33,831 bases of DNA from an uncultured Eubacteriales bacterium. GTDB lineage: Bacteria; Bacillota; Clostridia; Lachnospirales; Bianqueaceae. The notes under the pieces are model-generated. The model was not told the origin of the DNA. It saw nothing but the letters and a program-made list of their open reading frames with translations, and did no database searches. How positions within the stretch are numbered: position 1 is the first letter of the stretch; every line of letters starts with the position of its first letter. The stretch spans positions 1-33,831 of the forward strand of contig OMYN01000020.1 of NCBI GenBank assembly GCA_900315265.1, written 5' to 3'. A program made the translations under genes and the position numbers. Positions 8,646-15,743 of this stretch are shown piece by piece.

Positions 8646-9536
8646 TTAATCCACCAGCCCTTCCTGACGCATCAAAGACAGCAGGTTCTGACGATGGCCT
8701 TCTTCCAAAGTGACCAGAGGAAGACGGACCGTATCGGTGCCGAATCCCATGGCTGCCATAGCGCATTTTACGGGAATGGGATTGGTTTCGGCAAACAGGG
8801 CATCGATCAGAGGCAGATAGTGAAGCTGCATCTGAAGAGCTTTATTGGTATCGCCGTCGAACCATGCCTGGCACATCTGAGCCGTTTCTTTGGGCAGCAG
8901 GTTGGAAAGGACACTGATCACGCCCTGTCCTCCCAAGGAAAGGATAGGAATGATCTGATCGTCGTTTCCGGAATAAATGGAAAGGCGGTCACCTACAAGC
9001 TGAGCTTCTTTGGCGATCTGGGAAATGTTCCCGCCGGCTTCTTTGACACCGATGATATTGGGGATATCGGCCAGTTCGTTTAACGTATCCGGAAGTATAT
9101 TGACCCCGGTGCGGCTGGGGATATTGTATAAGATCAAGGGTTTGGCAGACGCTGCCGCAATGGCCTTATACATTTCTTTAAGGCCGCGCTGAGTTGTTTT
9201 ATTGTAATAAGGGGTTACGACCAGGCAGGCATCAAAACCGACCTCGCAGGCGTAACGGGTAAGGTCGCAGGCATATGCTGTATCGTTGGAGCCGGTCCCG
9301 GCAAGGGCGGGAACGCGTCCGGCTATGCGCTCTGCTGAAAATTTCAGGACCTGGCGATGTTCTTCATCGGATAAGGTAGAACCTTCGCCGCTGGTGCCGG
9401 CGATCAGGATCGCATTGATACCCTGTTCGATCTGCCAGTCGATAAGCCTTCCCATGGCTTCAAAATCGACGTCGCCGTTTTCTTTCATCGGCGTGATCAG
9501 CGCGGTACATGCGCCGCGGAAACATTGTTGGATCAT
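8646..9536 (-). CDS. dapA: 4-hydroxy-tetrahydrodipicolinate synthase
   Basis: Condenses pyruvate with aspartate semialdehyde, the first committed step to DAP and lysine. A TIM-barrel lyase with G-T-S-G-E-G at 47-52, Tyr137 in L-Y-N-I-P-S-R, and Schiff-base Lys165 in I-G-V-K-E-A. I chose the ATG at 9536 (296 residues): it has AAGGAG at ideal spacing and gives the standard family N-terminus. A longer frame back to 9578 would add 14 residues encoded by the attenuator hairpin and is unlikely. First gene of the lysine operon, directly behind the lysine riboswitch. Confidence 0.96.
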   Translation of the reverse strand: MIQQCFRGACTALITPMKENGDVDFEAMGRLIDWQIEQGINAILIAGTSGEGSTLSDEEHRQVLKFSAERIAGRVPALAGTGSNDTAYACDLTRYACEVGFDACLVVTPYYNKTTQRGLKEMYKAIAAASAKPLILYNIPSRTGVNILPDTLNELADIPNIIGVKEAGGNISQIAKEAQLVGDRLSIYSGNDDQIIPILSLGGQGVISVLSNLLPKETAQMCQAWFDGDTNKALQMQLHYLPLIDALFAETNPIPVKCAMAAMGFGTDTVRLPLVTLEEGHRQNLLSLMRQEGLVD

Positions 9537-9565
9537 TTTTTCTCCTTCCTTTGGATATTGAAATA

Positions 9566-9600
9566 ACAGAAAAGCCACTGCGGTTACGAATGCAGCGGCT
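9566..9600 (-). terminator. L-box attenuator terminator before dapA
   Basis: On the minus strand AGCCGCTGC pairs with GCAGTGGCT, followed by a T-rich run (TTTTCTGTT). It lies between the lysine aptamer and the dapA ribosome site, the usual place for the expression platform. Lysine binding is expected to favour this terminator. Confidence 0.88.
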
Positions 9601-9633
9601 AAAAAGGATCATCCGAAAGATAACTCCGTTACG

Positions 9634-9818
9634 ATTACGATTAGCTCTCCGCAAACTGCGACAGTCATACGGATCTTATCCGTATGACCAGCAAAGAAGT
9701 GGCAATTCTTTGCTTCGGCGGCAAGCCCTTTTTCTGCTTCTGATCCTGCCGGACCATGTGACCCTGACCGGTCACGTCCCGAGCAGATACTTTTGCATGC
9801 CGCGCCTCTATCTGTAAT
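9634..9818 (-). promoter_or_regulatory. Lysine riboswitch (L-box)
   Basis: The minus strand carries the conserved L-box core in the right order: AGATAGAGGCGC, then AAAAGTAT, then AAAGGGCTTGCCGCCGAAGC, a TTCTTTGCTGG arm, GACTGTCGCAGT and GGAGAGCTA. The first and last segments can form P1 (ATTAC..TAG with CTA..GTAAT). The GCCGAAGCAAAG / CTTTGCTGG pairing matches the conserved arm in the Bacillus lysC leader. It sits just downstream of a good promoter and upstream of a terminator and dapA. It should reduce expression of the whole lysine operon when lysine is plentiful. Boundaries are approximate. Confidence 0.95.
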
Positions 9819-9838
9819 TCAATATTCAGTTAGAGAAT

Positions 9839-9867
9839 AGTCTATCATGACGCTTATCCGGTGTCAA
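9839..9867 (-). promoter_or_regulatory. Promoter of the lysine operon
   Basis: On the minus strand a perfect TTGACA (9862-9867) is followed after 17 bp by TAGACT (9839-9844). The predicted start is about 10-15 bases before the riboswitch. Confidence 0.75.
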
Positions 9868-9922
9868 TGTAAGCTGCAGACAATTTTATAGCGGAACACC
9901 TCTTGTGCAGGGGCTGTTTAGA

Positions 9923-10591
9923 CTAGTTCTGCTTCAAAAACTGGATGGCCAGCTGGGTACGGTCGCGCAGGGATAGTTTGTCCAAAATAACAGAAATATA
10001 GTTTTTCACGGTTCCTTCGGATAAAAAGAGCTTTCCCGCGATTTCTTTATTGGATAGGCCGTCGGCTACCAGCTGAATCACTTCAAATTCCTTGTCCGTA
10101 ATCCCCGCCTTGGTATACAGGGACATGTCCCGGCTGCCGGGACCTGCAGCAGCCTTTTTATCGTTTGACGAAGCCGCCATCATGGCAGGAAGCTTGGACA
10201 CAATCTGACCACCATATACGTTCTGTCCCCGCATGACCGCGCGGATCGAATCGGGAATAGATTGATAGTCCTGCTTTAACAGATAGCCTTTGACCCCCAG
10301 CTGCAAGGCGCGGATGATGTATTCTTCATCGGAAAAAGTGGTCAGAAAGAGGATCCTGGCCTGCGGATCCTTGTCCAGGATCTGCTGCGCTGCGTCGACT
10401 CCGTTCATATCCGGCATACGGATATCCATCAGCACCAGGTCCGGCTGTAAGGAACCGTAAAGTTTGACCCCTTCTTTGCCGGAATTCGCAGTCCCGGCTA
10501 CCGCAAAACCGGGATCAGCCTCCAGGATCATCTTAAGCGACATGGTCACTAATTCATCATCGTCTACGATCAAGATGCGAACATTATCCAT
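9923..10591 (-). CDS. NarL/LuxR-type response regulator
   Basis: A two-component response regulator. The receiver domain (about 1-120) has the acidic pocket D-D-D near the N-terminus and a phosphoacceptor Asp in L-M-D-I-R-M-P-D (residue 56 from this start). The C-terminal LuxR-type helix-turn-helix (last 60 residues) contains L-V-A-D-G-L-S-N-K-E-I-A and L-S-E-G-T-V-K-N-Y. I prefer the ATG at 10591, because GAGGAT lies 8 bp before it; the ATG at 10597 is too close to that site. It overlaps the kinase gene and is the last gene of a five-gene operon. It probably activates the operon, perhaps through the palindromes at 14955-15003. It resembles LnrK of Bacillus. Confidence 0.92.
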   Translation of the reverse strand: MDNVRILIVDDDELVTMSLKMILEADPGFAVAGTANSGKEGVKLYGSLQPDLVLMDIRMPDMNGVDAAQQILDKDPQARILFLTTFSDEEYIIRALQLGVKGYLLKQDYQSIPDSIRAVMRGQNVYGGQIVSKLPAMMAASSNDKKAAAGPGSRDMSLYTKAGITDKEFEVIQLVADGLSNKEIAGKLFLSEGTVKNYISVILDKLSLRDRTQLAIQFLKQN

Positions 10592-11612
10592 TTTCATATC
10601 CTCGAACCGGTAAAGTACCCTTGGGCAGGTTCACGAACACTTTGAACCCGTCGTCAGCTGAAAACTCCGCGTTTCCTCCTAATTCGGAAGCGCGTTCCCG
10701 GATGTTGCTGAGGCCTATCCCTGGTGCTTCCCTGGCCGCAAGCATGCTTTTGACCGACCGGTCTACCCTGCCGTTATCCTGTACCGTCAGAGTTACAAAA
10801 CCGGGATGCTCATGCAGCGTGATATCGACCGCCGTAGCATTCGAATGACGAATGATATTGGAAGAGGCTTCCCTTAAAATAGCGATCAAAGCCATCACAC
10901 GCAGATTATCCAGCCCCATTCCAATATCTATGTCCGCATTGACCGTATAATGCTCCGACAAGCGGACAATGACATCATTGACATTTTTGCCAAGATCGAC
11001 GGACTCATCGTGCAGGTCATGGACAGATGACCGCATCTGACGCATGGCCTCGTCCAGGGTCCCTGCCAATTTATCCAGATAAATGTCCAGGCTTTTATCT
11101 TTGTTGACAGTCCGCACAGCCCCCAGAAGCATGATCGCTCTTGACAGCATATGGCCGACATTGTCGTGGATCTCCCGTGCGATCCGGCTGCGTTCCGCCA
11201 AAGTTGCCAGATGGACATCTCTGTCCTGCTCCTGACGAAGCTTGCGGTTGGCGATCCGAAGTTTATCCGAAGTCTCTACCCCCTGGTCACGGATCATCTT
11301 GGTTTTTTCAAGGGCCTTTTGAAGACTTCTTTCCATGAACGTTTGATAAGCAGTAAAAGCAAGGATGATAACTGTCACTCCATACTGCCAGAGCCGGGCC
11401 CCCTTAAGGTACAGTACCAGAAAAACCTCAGCAAAGGCAAGCACCAGCAGTCCGTTTTCCAGCTTTTCCGAATCGACTAACAGACTAAGTTCCAGGATCA
11501 GTAAAAGGCAAACGGAAGATACGACCATGGCGGCCGTAACTTCCGTTTGCGCATAAAGCGGCAGCCCGAGGGCTACCCATATACAGGCTCTGAAAACAAC
11601 TTTTCTGATCAC
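10584..11612 (-). CDS. Sensor histidine kinase, HisKA_3 type
   Basis: Membrane sensor kinase partner of the downstream regulator. About four hydrophobic segments fill residues 5-95, with almost no extracytoplasmic loop, typical of intramembrane-sensing kinases. A coiled linker (about 95-135) is followed by the HisKA_3 dimerisation motif with His149 in R-E-I-H-D-N-V-G-H. An HATPase_c domain (about 235-335) shows D-N-G-R and G-I-G-L-S-N-I-R-E-R. The start is GTG at 11612, overlapping the permease stop (GTGA), with AAAGGA upstream. It resembles LnrJ/DesK/LiaS-type kinases; linkage to an ABC exporter favours sensing of membrane-active compounds. Confidence 0.9.
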   Translation of the reverse strand: MIRKVVFRACIWVALGLPLYAQTEVTAAMVVSSVCLLLILELSLLVDSEKLENGLLVLAFAEVFLVLYLKGARLWQYGVTVIILAFTAYQTFMERSLQKALEKTKMIRDQGVETSDKLRIANRKLRQEQDRDVHLATLAERSRIAREIHDNVGHMLSRAIMLLGAVRTVNKDKSLDIYLDKLAGTLDEAMRQMRSSVHDLHDESVDLGKNVNDVIVRLSEHYTVNADIDIGMGLDNLRVMALIAILREASSNIIRHSNATAVDITLHEHPGFVTLTVQDNGRVDRSVKSMLAAREAPGIGLSNIRERASELGGNAEFSADDGFKVFVNLPKGTLPVRGYENG

Positions 11613-12751
11613 GTTCTGTCCTTTACCTTTTTAATGACTAAACCGGCCGCTATAAAGACTGCGGCAAACAACAGCTGTATTATAGCACAGGCAGCGAACT
11701 GCTTTACAGGTAAAGAAGTGGCTCCTGACTTATTGATCAGTTCATTTCCTTCGACGAACCAATACAGGGGGGTAAAACGGCCGACCTTCAAAGTCGCGCT
11801 GCTCATCAGATCCCTGGTAATAAAGACGCCGGAAATAAAGCACATAGGCAGGACCAGTGAGTTTGCCAAAATGTTGAGTACGTTGATATTGGGCGAGGCA
11901 GAGCTTACGAAGAAGGCCAGACCGACACCGGCCGGCAGCAAAAAACAGAAGTTCAAAGTATAAAGCCAGAACTTACTCATTACGCCGTTCACCATACCGG
12001 CAATAGCTGCAAATGCGATAAAAGGTACGATACAGATCAGAGCCGTTACCACAATGCCGAGGATCAGCTCTCTGCCCTGCCTGCGGAATCCATAAGGCGA
12101 TACATCGATACGCTTACGGGTCTCACTTTCCTGAAGATGTGACATAACCATACCGATCGATTCACACATGACCATGAGCAGTCCGTAAGCAGCAAATGCG
12201 AAAAGGTAATAAAGAAAGCTCTTATCTTTTCCCTGATCGATCGAAAGCAGATCTACCCGTACGTCCTTGCGGACGACGGCGTCAGTCTTTTCAATGGCCT
12301 CTTCCTGACTCAGTCCGGATTCCATATATGCGTTGACGTCATCAATATAAACCGAGATCTTCTGATCCATCAAGGCAGCAGAAGCGCTGTGACCGTTTGA
12401 AATGTACTCCGGTTTGTTCTGACCCGGATCCTTGGAAAAGCCTTTTGGAATAATCAGTGCAAAGCCTGCCAGTTCAAAACGGACCGCATCATTGATCTTT
12501 TCCGGATCCTCGGTCTTCAGATCGACTTCGTGCTGCACATCCCTGATATAACGGTGAACAGCTTCTGACAGTTGGCTGCGGTCGTGATCGATAACGGCCA
12601 CATTGATCTTTGCGTCTGTGAAGATGTTCTGAGAAACTTTGGCATTATTGACCGCAACCAGGGTACCGAAAACCGCAAAAACCAGAAAATGGATCAGCAG
12701 CGTCTTGTAATCGCGTTTCAAAAGCGTTAGGAAGGTCTTAAATAGAATCAT
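11609..12751 (-). CDS. ABC-2 type permease (second subunit)
   Basis: A 380-residue ABC-2 membrane protein. One N-terminal membrane helix (about 17-33) is followed by an extracytoplasmic domain of about 140 residues (the V-A-V-I-D-H-D-R-S-Q-L-S type fold of this family), and then five or six C-terminal helices. The start at 12751 has AAGGAG and overlaps the previous permease by 14 bp. It pairs with the other permease to form the membrane pore of the exporter energised by the ATPase. By order and type it matches LnrM/LnrN-like subunits. Confidence 0.88.
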   Translation of the reverse strand: MILFKTFLTLLKRDYKTLLIHFLVFAVFGTLVAVNNAKVSQNIFTDAKINVAVIDHDRSQLSEAVHRYIRDVQHEVDLKTEDPEKINDAVRFELAGFALIIPKGFSKDPGQNKPEYISNGHSASAALMDQKISVYIDDVNAYMESGLSQEEAIEKTDAVVRKDVRVDLLSIDQGKDKSFLYYLFAFAAYGLLMVMCESIGMVMSHLQESETRKRIDVSPYGFRRQGRELILGIVVTALICIVPFIAFAAIAGMVNGVMSKFWLYTLNFCFLLPAGVGLAFFVSSASPNINVLNILANSLVLPMCFISGVFITRDLMSSATLKVGRFTPLYWFVEGNELINKSGATSLPVKQFAACAIIQLLFAAVFIAAGLVIKKVKDRT

Positions 12752-13904
12752 AATTACTCCTTGCCAATTTGATTCCCGAAAATACGGTCAGCACCGCCAG
12801 CATGATGACCAGGATCAGCACATTGGACCAGTACCGCCTTCCGATCCCGTAGGTACCTGCCGAATACAGGGCATCTGCCATGACCGCTGACGGATTGATG
12901 CGGTTAAGAAAGGGGATATGAGTTTCCACGATTTGCCGCATGGACGAAACCATAAGTCCGCTCAGGAAGGAACAAACCATAGTAAAAGCCAGTCCTATGG
13001 CTGTGCATAATTTTTGATCCCCATTGGTCAGTGCACTGATAGCAATGCCGGAAGTGATGCCAACGGCCGCTCCCAGAGTCGTCACCAAAAGAATATAGCC
13101 CATAGGCACGTGAAAACTGAGTCCTAATATTTTTTCAATGTAGAGGACAAGCAGCAGGTTGGAAAGGAACTGGACGGCCGTACCCGCCAGGGCAGATGTC
13201 AGGACCGCCTGCATCTTCCCGGCCGGGGAACACTCAAAACGAAGGCCCCGGGGCGACTGATTGGCTATAATATCGGACATAAGAAAACTGCTGATCCAGG
13301 AAGCAAATAAAGAGGCCATGGCCAGCAGGGAATAATAATATTCCATGTTTGAACTGACAGGCCGGTCTTTAAAAGTAACCTGCTGCAGGACATCATCTTT
13401 AGAAAGGATGCTTTGGATCTTGTCAAAGTCCACATTCTGCGGACCGCCGGCTTCCTTGATGATATCGTTGATGATCTTAGTGTTGTTCAGGTAAGTGCGC
13501 AGAAATTCGGAAAGCACTGTCTGATCCATGCCGTTTTCGGAAACTTCCAGCCGCGGATCCTGTCCGTTTTCTTCGATATATATACCTTTGATCGTCCCGT
13601 CTTTGAGCATCTGACGAGCCTGATCCAGGCTGTCGGCTTCGACAAGTTCAAACAAAGGCTCCGGATCGGATCCCTTTTCTTTTTTCTGCCCATACGACCG
13701 GGCGACCGAAGCAAAAATGGAATCATCCTCCGTGATCAAGGCGGCCGGGACCGGATCCCTCTTCTGATAATCCTGACGGATCAGATTGCCGAAACCGGCG
13801 TTGAAAGCTGTTGCCAGGATCAAAGGAAAAAGCAATGTCCATCCGATCAGCCACTTGGTCCTTACGATCTGTTTGATACGGTAATGAAGCATGTGCCAGA
13901 ACAT
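12738..13904 (-). CDS. ABC-2 type permease (first subunit)
   Basis: ABC-2 membrane subunit with one N-terminal helix (W-T-L-L-F-P-L-I-L-A-T), a large extracytoplasmic domain (about 45-190) and a cluster of about six helices from residue 195 to the end. It has the same architecture as the next gene but clearly different sequence, so the exporter is a heterodimer. The start ATG at 13904 overlaps the ATPase stop (TGATG); a TTG one codon earlier, with GGAG at 8 bp, is a real alternative. Predicted role: export of, or resistance to, a lipophilic compound. Confidence 0.88.
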   Translation of the reverse strand: MFWHMLHYRIKQIVRTKWLIGWTLLFPLILATAFNAGFGNLIRQDYQKRDPVPAALITEDDSIFASVARSYGQKKEKGSDPEPLFELVEADSLDQARQMLKDGTIKGIYIEENGQDPRLEVSENGMDQTVLSEFLRTYLNNTKIINDIIKEAGGPQNVDFDKIQSILSKDDVLQQVTFKDRPVSSNMEYYYSLLAMASLFASWISSFLMSDIIANQSPRGLRFECSPAGKMQAVLTSALAGTAVQFLSNLLLVLYIEKILGLSFHVPMGYILLVTTLGAAVGITSGIAISALTNGDQKLCTAIGLAFTMVCSFLSGLMVSSMRQIVETHIPFLNRINPSAVMADALYSAGTYGIGRRYWSNVLILVIMLAVLTVFSGIKLARSNYDSI

Positions 13905-14845
13905 CAATCCTTCAGCTCCTTTCCGGTGATCTCCAGAAAGACATCGTTCAGGGTAGGCAGCGTGGAATTGACACGGCCGAAATCGACTTTATTTTCCATC
14001 AAATAATTCAGGATATGGATCAGATTCCTGCTCCCTCCGTCGCAGCGGATGATCAGCTTTTCACCGCTCTTTTTCACATCGTAAACATGATTGATCTGAC
14101 GGATCCCATCGATCAGCTGTTCGGTACTGTCCCTCATTTCGACCGTGATCGTCTCCCGGTTCCGCAGCGACGCTTTCAGTTCTGCCGCCGTACCGGAGGC
14201 CACATTTCGCCCTTTATCCATGATCACGATGCGCGAACACAGATCCTCCACCTCTTCCATGTAATGAGAGGTATAGATGATGGTAGCCCCTTCCTCGTTC
14301 AGTTTACGGATCCCGTCCAGGATGGCATTACGGCTCTGCGGGTCGACCGCTACCGTAGGCTCATCAAAAATGATCAGCTTAGGCTTGTGGGCGATGCCGC
14401 AGGCAATATTCAACCTTCTGAGTAAACCGCCCGACAGTTTTGAAGGCCTGTATTTGACGTATTCCGTAAGGCCCGTCATTTCGATCGCCTGCCTGACCAG
14501 GTCCTTACGTCTTGCCTTGTCCCGAATGTACAGCCCGCAGAAGAAATCTACATTTTCATAAACCGTCAGCGCGTCCACGACGGCAACGTTCTGCATGACG
14601 ACGCCGATCTCCTGCTTTAGATCTGTCCGGTCGGGAGCCATTTTCTGTCCGAATATCTCGATCGTTCCTTTGTCATATTTCAAGATAGAAAGAAGGCAGT
14701 TGATGGTAGTCGTCTTGCCGGAACCGTTAGGCCCCAAGAGACCAAGGATCTCTCCCTCCCGAATGGAAAGAGAAAAGTGATCGACTGCCAGTTTATCGTT
14801 ATAACGCTTTACAAGATTATCGATTTTAACTACGGGCGTTTCCAT
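13904..14845 (-). CDS. ABC transporter ATP-binding protein
   Basis: Energises the two ABC-2 permeases. Walker A is G-P-N-G-S-G-K-T at 38-45, the Q-loop is in V-M-Q-N-V, the signature is L-S-G-G-L-L-R-R (Leu in place of the usual Gln, as in many drug-export ATPases of this family), Walker B is L-I-I-F-D-E-P-T, and the H-loop is Y-T-S-H-Y-M. A C-terminal extension of about 90 residues is normal for the CcmA/DrrA-like family. The start has GGAGG 9 bp upstream. First gene of the five-gene operon: ATPase, permease, permease, kinase, regulator, all overlapping. Confidence 0.94.
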   Translation of the reverse strand: METPVVKIDNLVKRYNDKLAVDHFSLSIREGEILGLLGPNGSGKTTTINCLLSILKYDKGTIEIFGQKMAPDRTDLKQEIGVVMQNVAVVDALTVYENVDFFCGLYIRDKARRKDLVRQAIEMTGLTEYVKYRPSKLSGGLLRRLNIACGIAHKPKLIIFDEPTVAVDPQSRNAILDGIRKLNEEGATIIYTSHYMEEVEDLCSRIVIMDKGRNVASGTAAELKASLRNRETITVEMRDSTEQLIDGIRQINHVYDVKKSGEKLIIRCDGGSRNLIHILNYLMENKVDFGRVNSTLPTLNDVFLEITGKELKD

Positions 14846-14954
14846 ACCGTTAAACCTCCATACCGGATCCTGCCGCCGGGCAGAACATTCTGATCTTTAC
14901 GGTTCTATGATACCTGAGTCTTCCTTTGTCTTACAGTGAAAAAGGTCAAAAGGT

Positions 14955-14974
14955 AAAATGACTTTTGTCATTTT
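14955..14974. promoter_or_regulatory. Inverted repeat, candidate operator
   Basis: AAAATGAC-TTTT-GTCATTTT is a perfect inverted repeat (8-bp arms) in the divergent gap between the ABC/two-component operon and the HTH-superoxide-reductase gene. It lies about 55 bp upstream of a TATCAT element (14907-14912) on the minus strand, a plausible activator position for the NarL-type regulator. Confidence 0.45.
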
Positions 14975-14993
14975 TTTCTTTTCTCCCAATGTC

Positions 14994-15003
14994 TGTCATG
15001 ACA
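14994..15003. promoter_or_regulatory. TGTCATGACA palindrome, candidate operator
   Basis: A perfect 10-bp palindrome that shares the half site TGTCAT with the inverted repeat at 14955-14974, 28 bp away. It lies 19 bp before the -35 box of the HTH-superoxide-reductase gene, so it could bind either that protein or the response regulator. Confidence 0.35.
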
Positions 15004-15021
15004 TCGTCTACGAGGCGTAGA

Positions 15022-15050
15022 TTGCGGCACCTTCCGGCTTATGTTATCCT
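15022..15050 (+). promoter_or_regulatory. Putative promoter of the HTH-SOR gene
   Basis: TTGCGG (15022-15027) and TATCCT (15045-15050) are separated by 17 bp, about 40 bp before the start codon. Confidence 0.5.
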
Positions 15051-15088
15051 TGATCCAGTCAAAACAAGACGAAAAATGAGGTAAAATT

Positions 15089-15673
15089 ATGGAAAATTAC
15101 GTAACAGGTACAGCTATCCGCACCCGCCGCGAACAGTTGGGGATCACACAGCAGCAACTTGCCGACCGCCTGGCTGTCAGCAATAAGACCATATCCAAAT
15201 GGGAAAACGGCCGCGGTCTTCCGGACATCACTCTGCTGGAACCTCTTGCCGCGGAACTTAAGATCTCTCTTCCGGAACTGCTGGCAGGTGAACAGATCGT
15301 TAACGCAAACCGTTCCGCCAATCTGCTCCGTTCCTGTATCTATGTATGCCCGGTATGCGGCAATGTCATTCATGCAATGGGGCAGGCAATGATCTCCTGC
15401 TGCGGGGTTACTTTGCCGGTACAAAGTGCCGAGGAACCGGATCCGGCTCACCAGCCGGTCGTAGAAAGAGTCGAGGACGAGTGGTACGTAACTCTGGATC
15501 ATCCTATGACAAAAGACCACTATATTTCTTTCATTGCCCTGAGTCAGGGGGATCGCTTCAATATGGTTAAGCTTTACCCGGAAGGCAATGCGGAAGCCCG
15601 CTTCTTTACAAGAGGTCACGGTATCCTTTACTGGTACTGCAATCATCACGGATTATTCATGAAACATCTGTAA
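15089..15673 (+). CDS. XRE helix-turn-helix fused to superoxide-reductase-like domain
   Basis: Residues 6-62 form a clear XRE/Cro helix-turn-helix (Q-Q-L-A-D-R-L-A-V-S-N-K-T-I-S-K-W-E). Residues 84-194 align along their whole length with desulfoferrodoxin. First comes a desulforedoxin-type Fe(Cys)4 site (Cys87, Cys90, Cys104, Cys105). Then come the five ligands of the superoxide reductase iron: His121, His138 in D-H-P-M, His144 in D-H-Y-I, Cys184 and His187 in Y-C-N-H-H-G. The Glu-Lys pair that normally precedes the first His (E-K-H) is replaced by Pro119-Ala120, removing the catalytic Lys. This suggests an iron-based sensor of superoxide or redox state rather than an enzyme (inference). Good ribosome site (GAGG). 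It is divergent from the drug-sensing operon, so it may regulate itself or that operon. Confidence 0.88.
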   Translation: MENYVTGTAIRTRREQLGITQQQLADRLAVSNKTISKWENGRGLPDITLLEPLAAELKISLPELLAGEQIVNANRSANLLRSCIYVCPVCGNVIHAMGQAMISCCGVTLPVQSAEEPDPAHQPVVERVEDEWYVTLDHPMTKDHYISFIALSQGDRFNMVKLYPEGNAEARFFTRGHGILYWYCNHHGLFMKHL

Positions 15674-15680
15674 ACAAAAA

Positions 15681-15720
15681 GGAAGCCTCCTGTGAAAAAT
15701 AAAAATCACAGGAGACTTCC
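15681..15720. terminator. Bidirectional terminator
   Basis: GGAAG-C-CTCCTGTGA pairs with TCACAGGAG-A-CTTCC around an A-rich loop, followed by a T-rich stretch on the plus strand and flanked by A-runs upstream. It lies between the convergent HTH-SOR and methyltransferase genes. Confidence 0.85.
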
Positions 15721-15743
15721 TCTTATATTATTATTTCCTGTCA

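Noticed and set aside
9537..9578. A 14-residue upstream extension of dapA
   Set aside because: It would be encoded by the attenuator hairpin and T-run and has no ribosome site; the ATG at 9536 has a strong one and matches the family start.
9885..9922. Possible terminator after the response regulator gene
   Set aside because: The pairing (AACA-CCCCT with AGAGG-TGTT) has a bulge and a mismatch and lacks a T-run.
15059..15649. Long open frame antisense to the HTH-SOR gene
   Set aside because: No ribosome site or family resemblance; the opposite strand encodes a clear two-domain protein.
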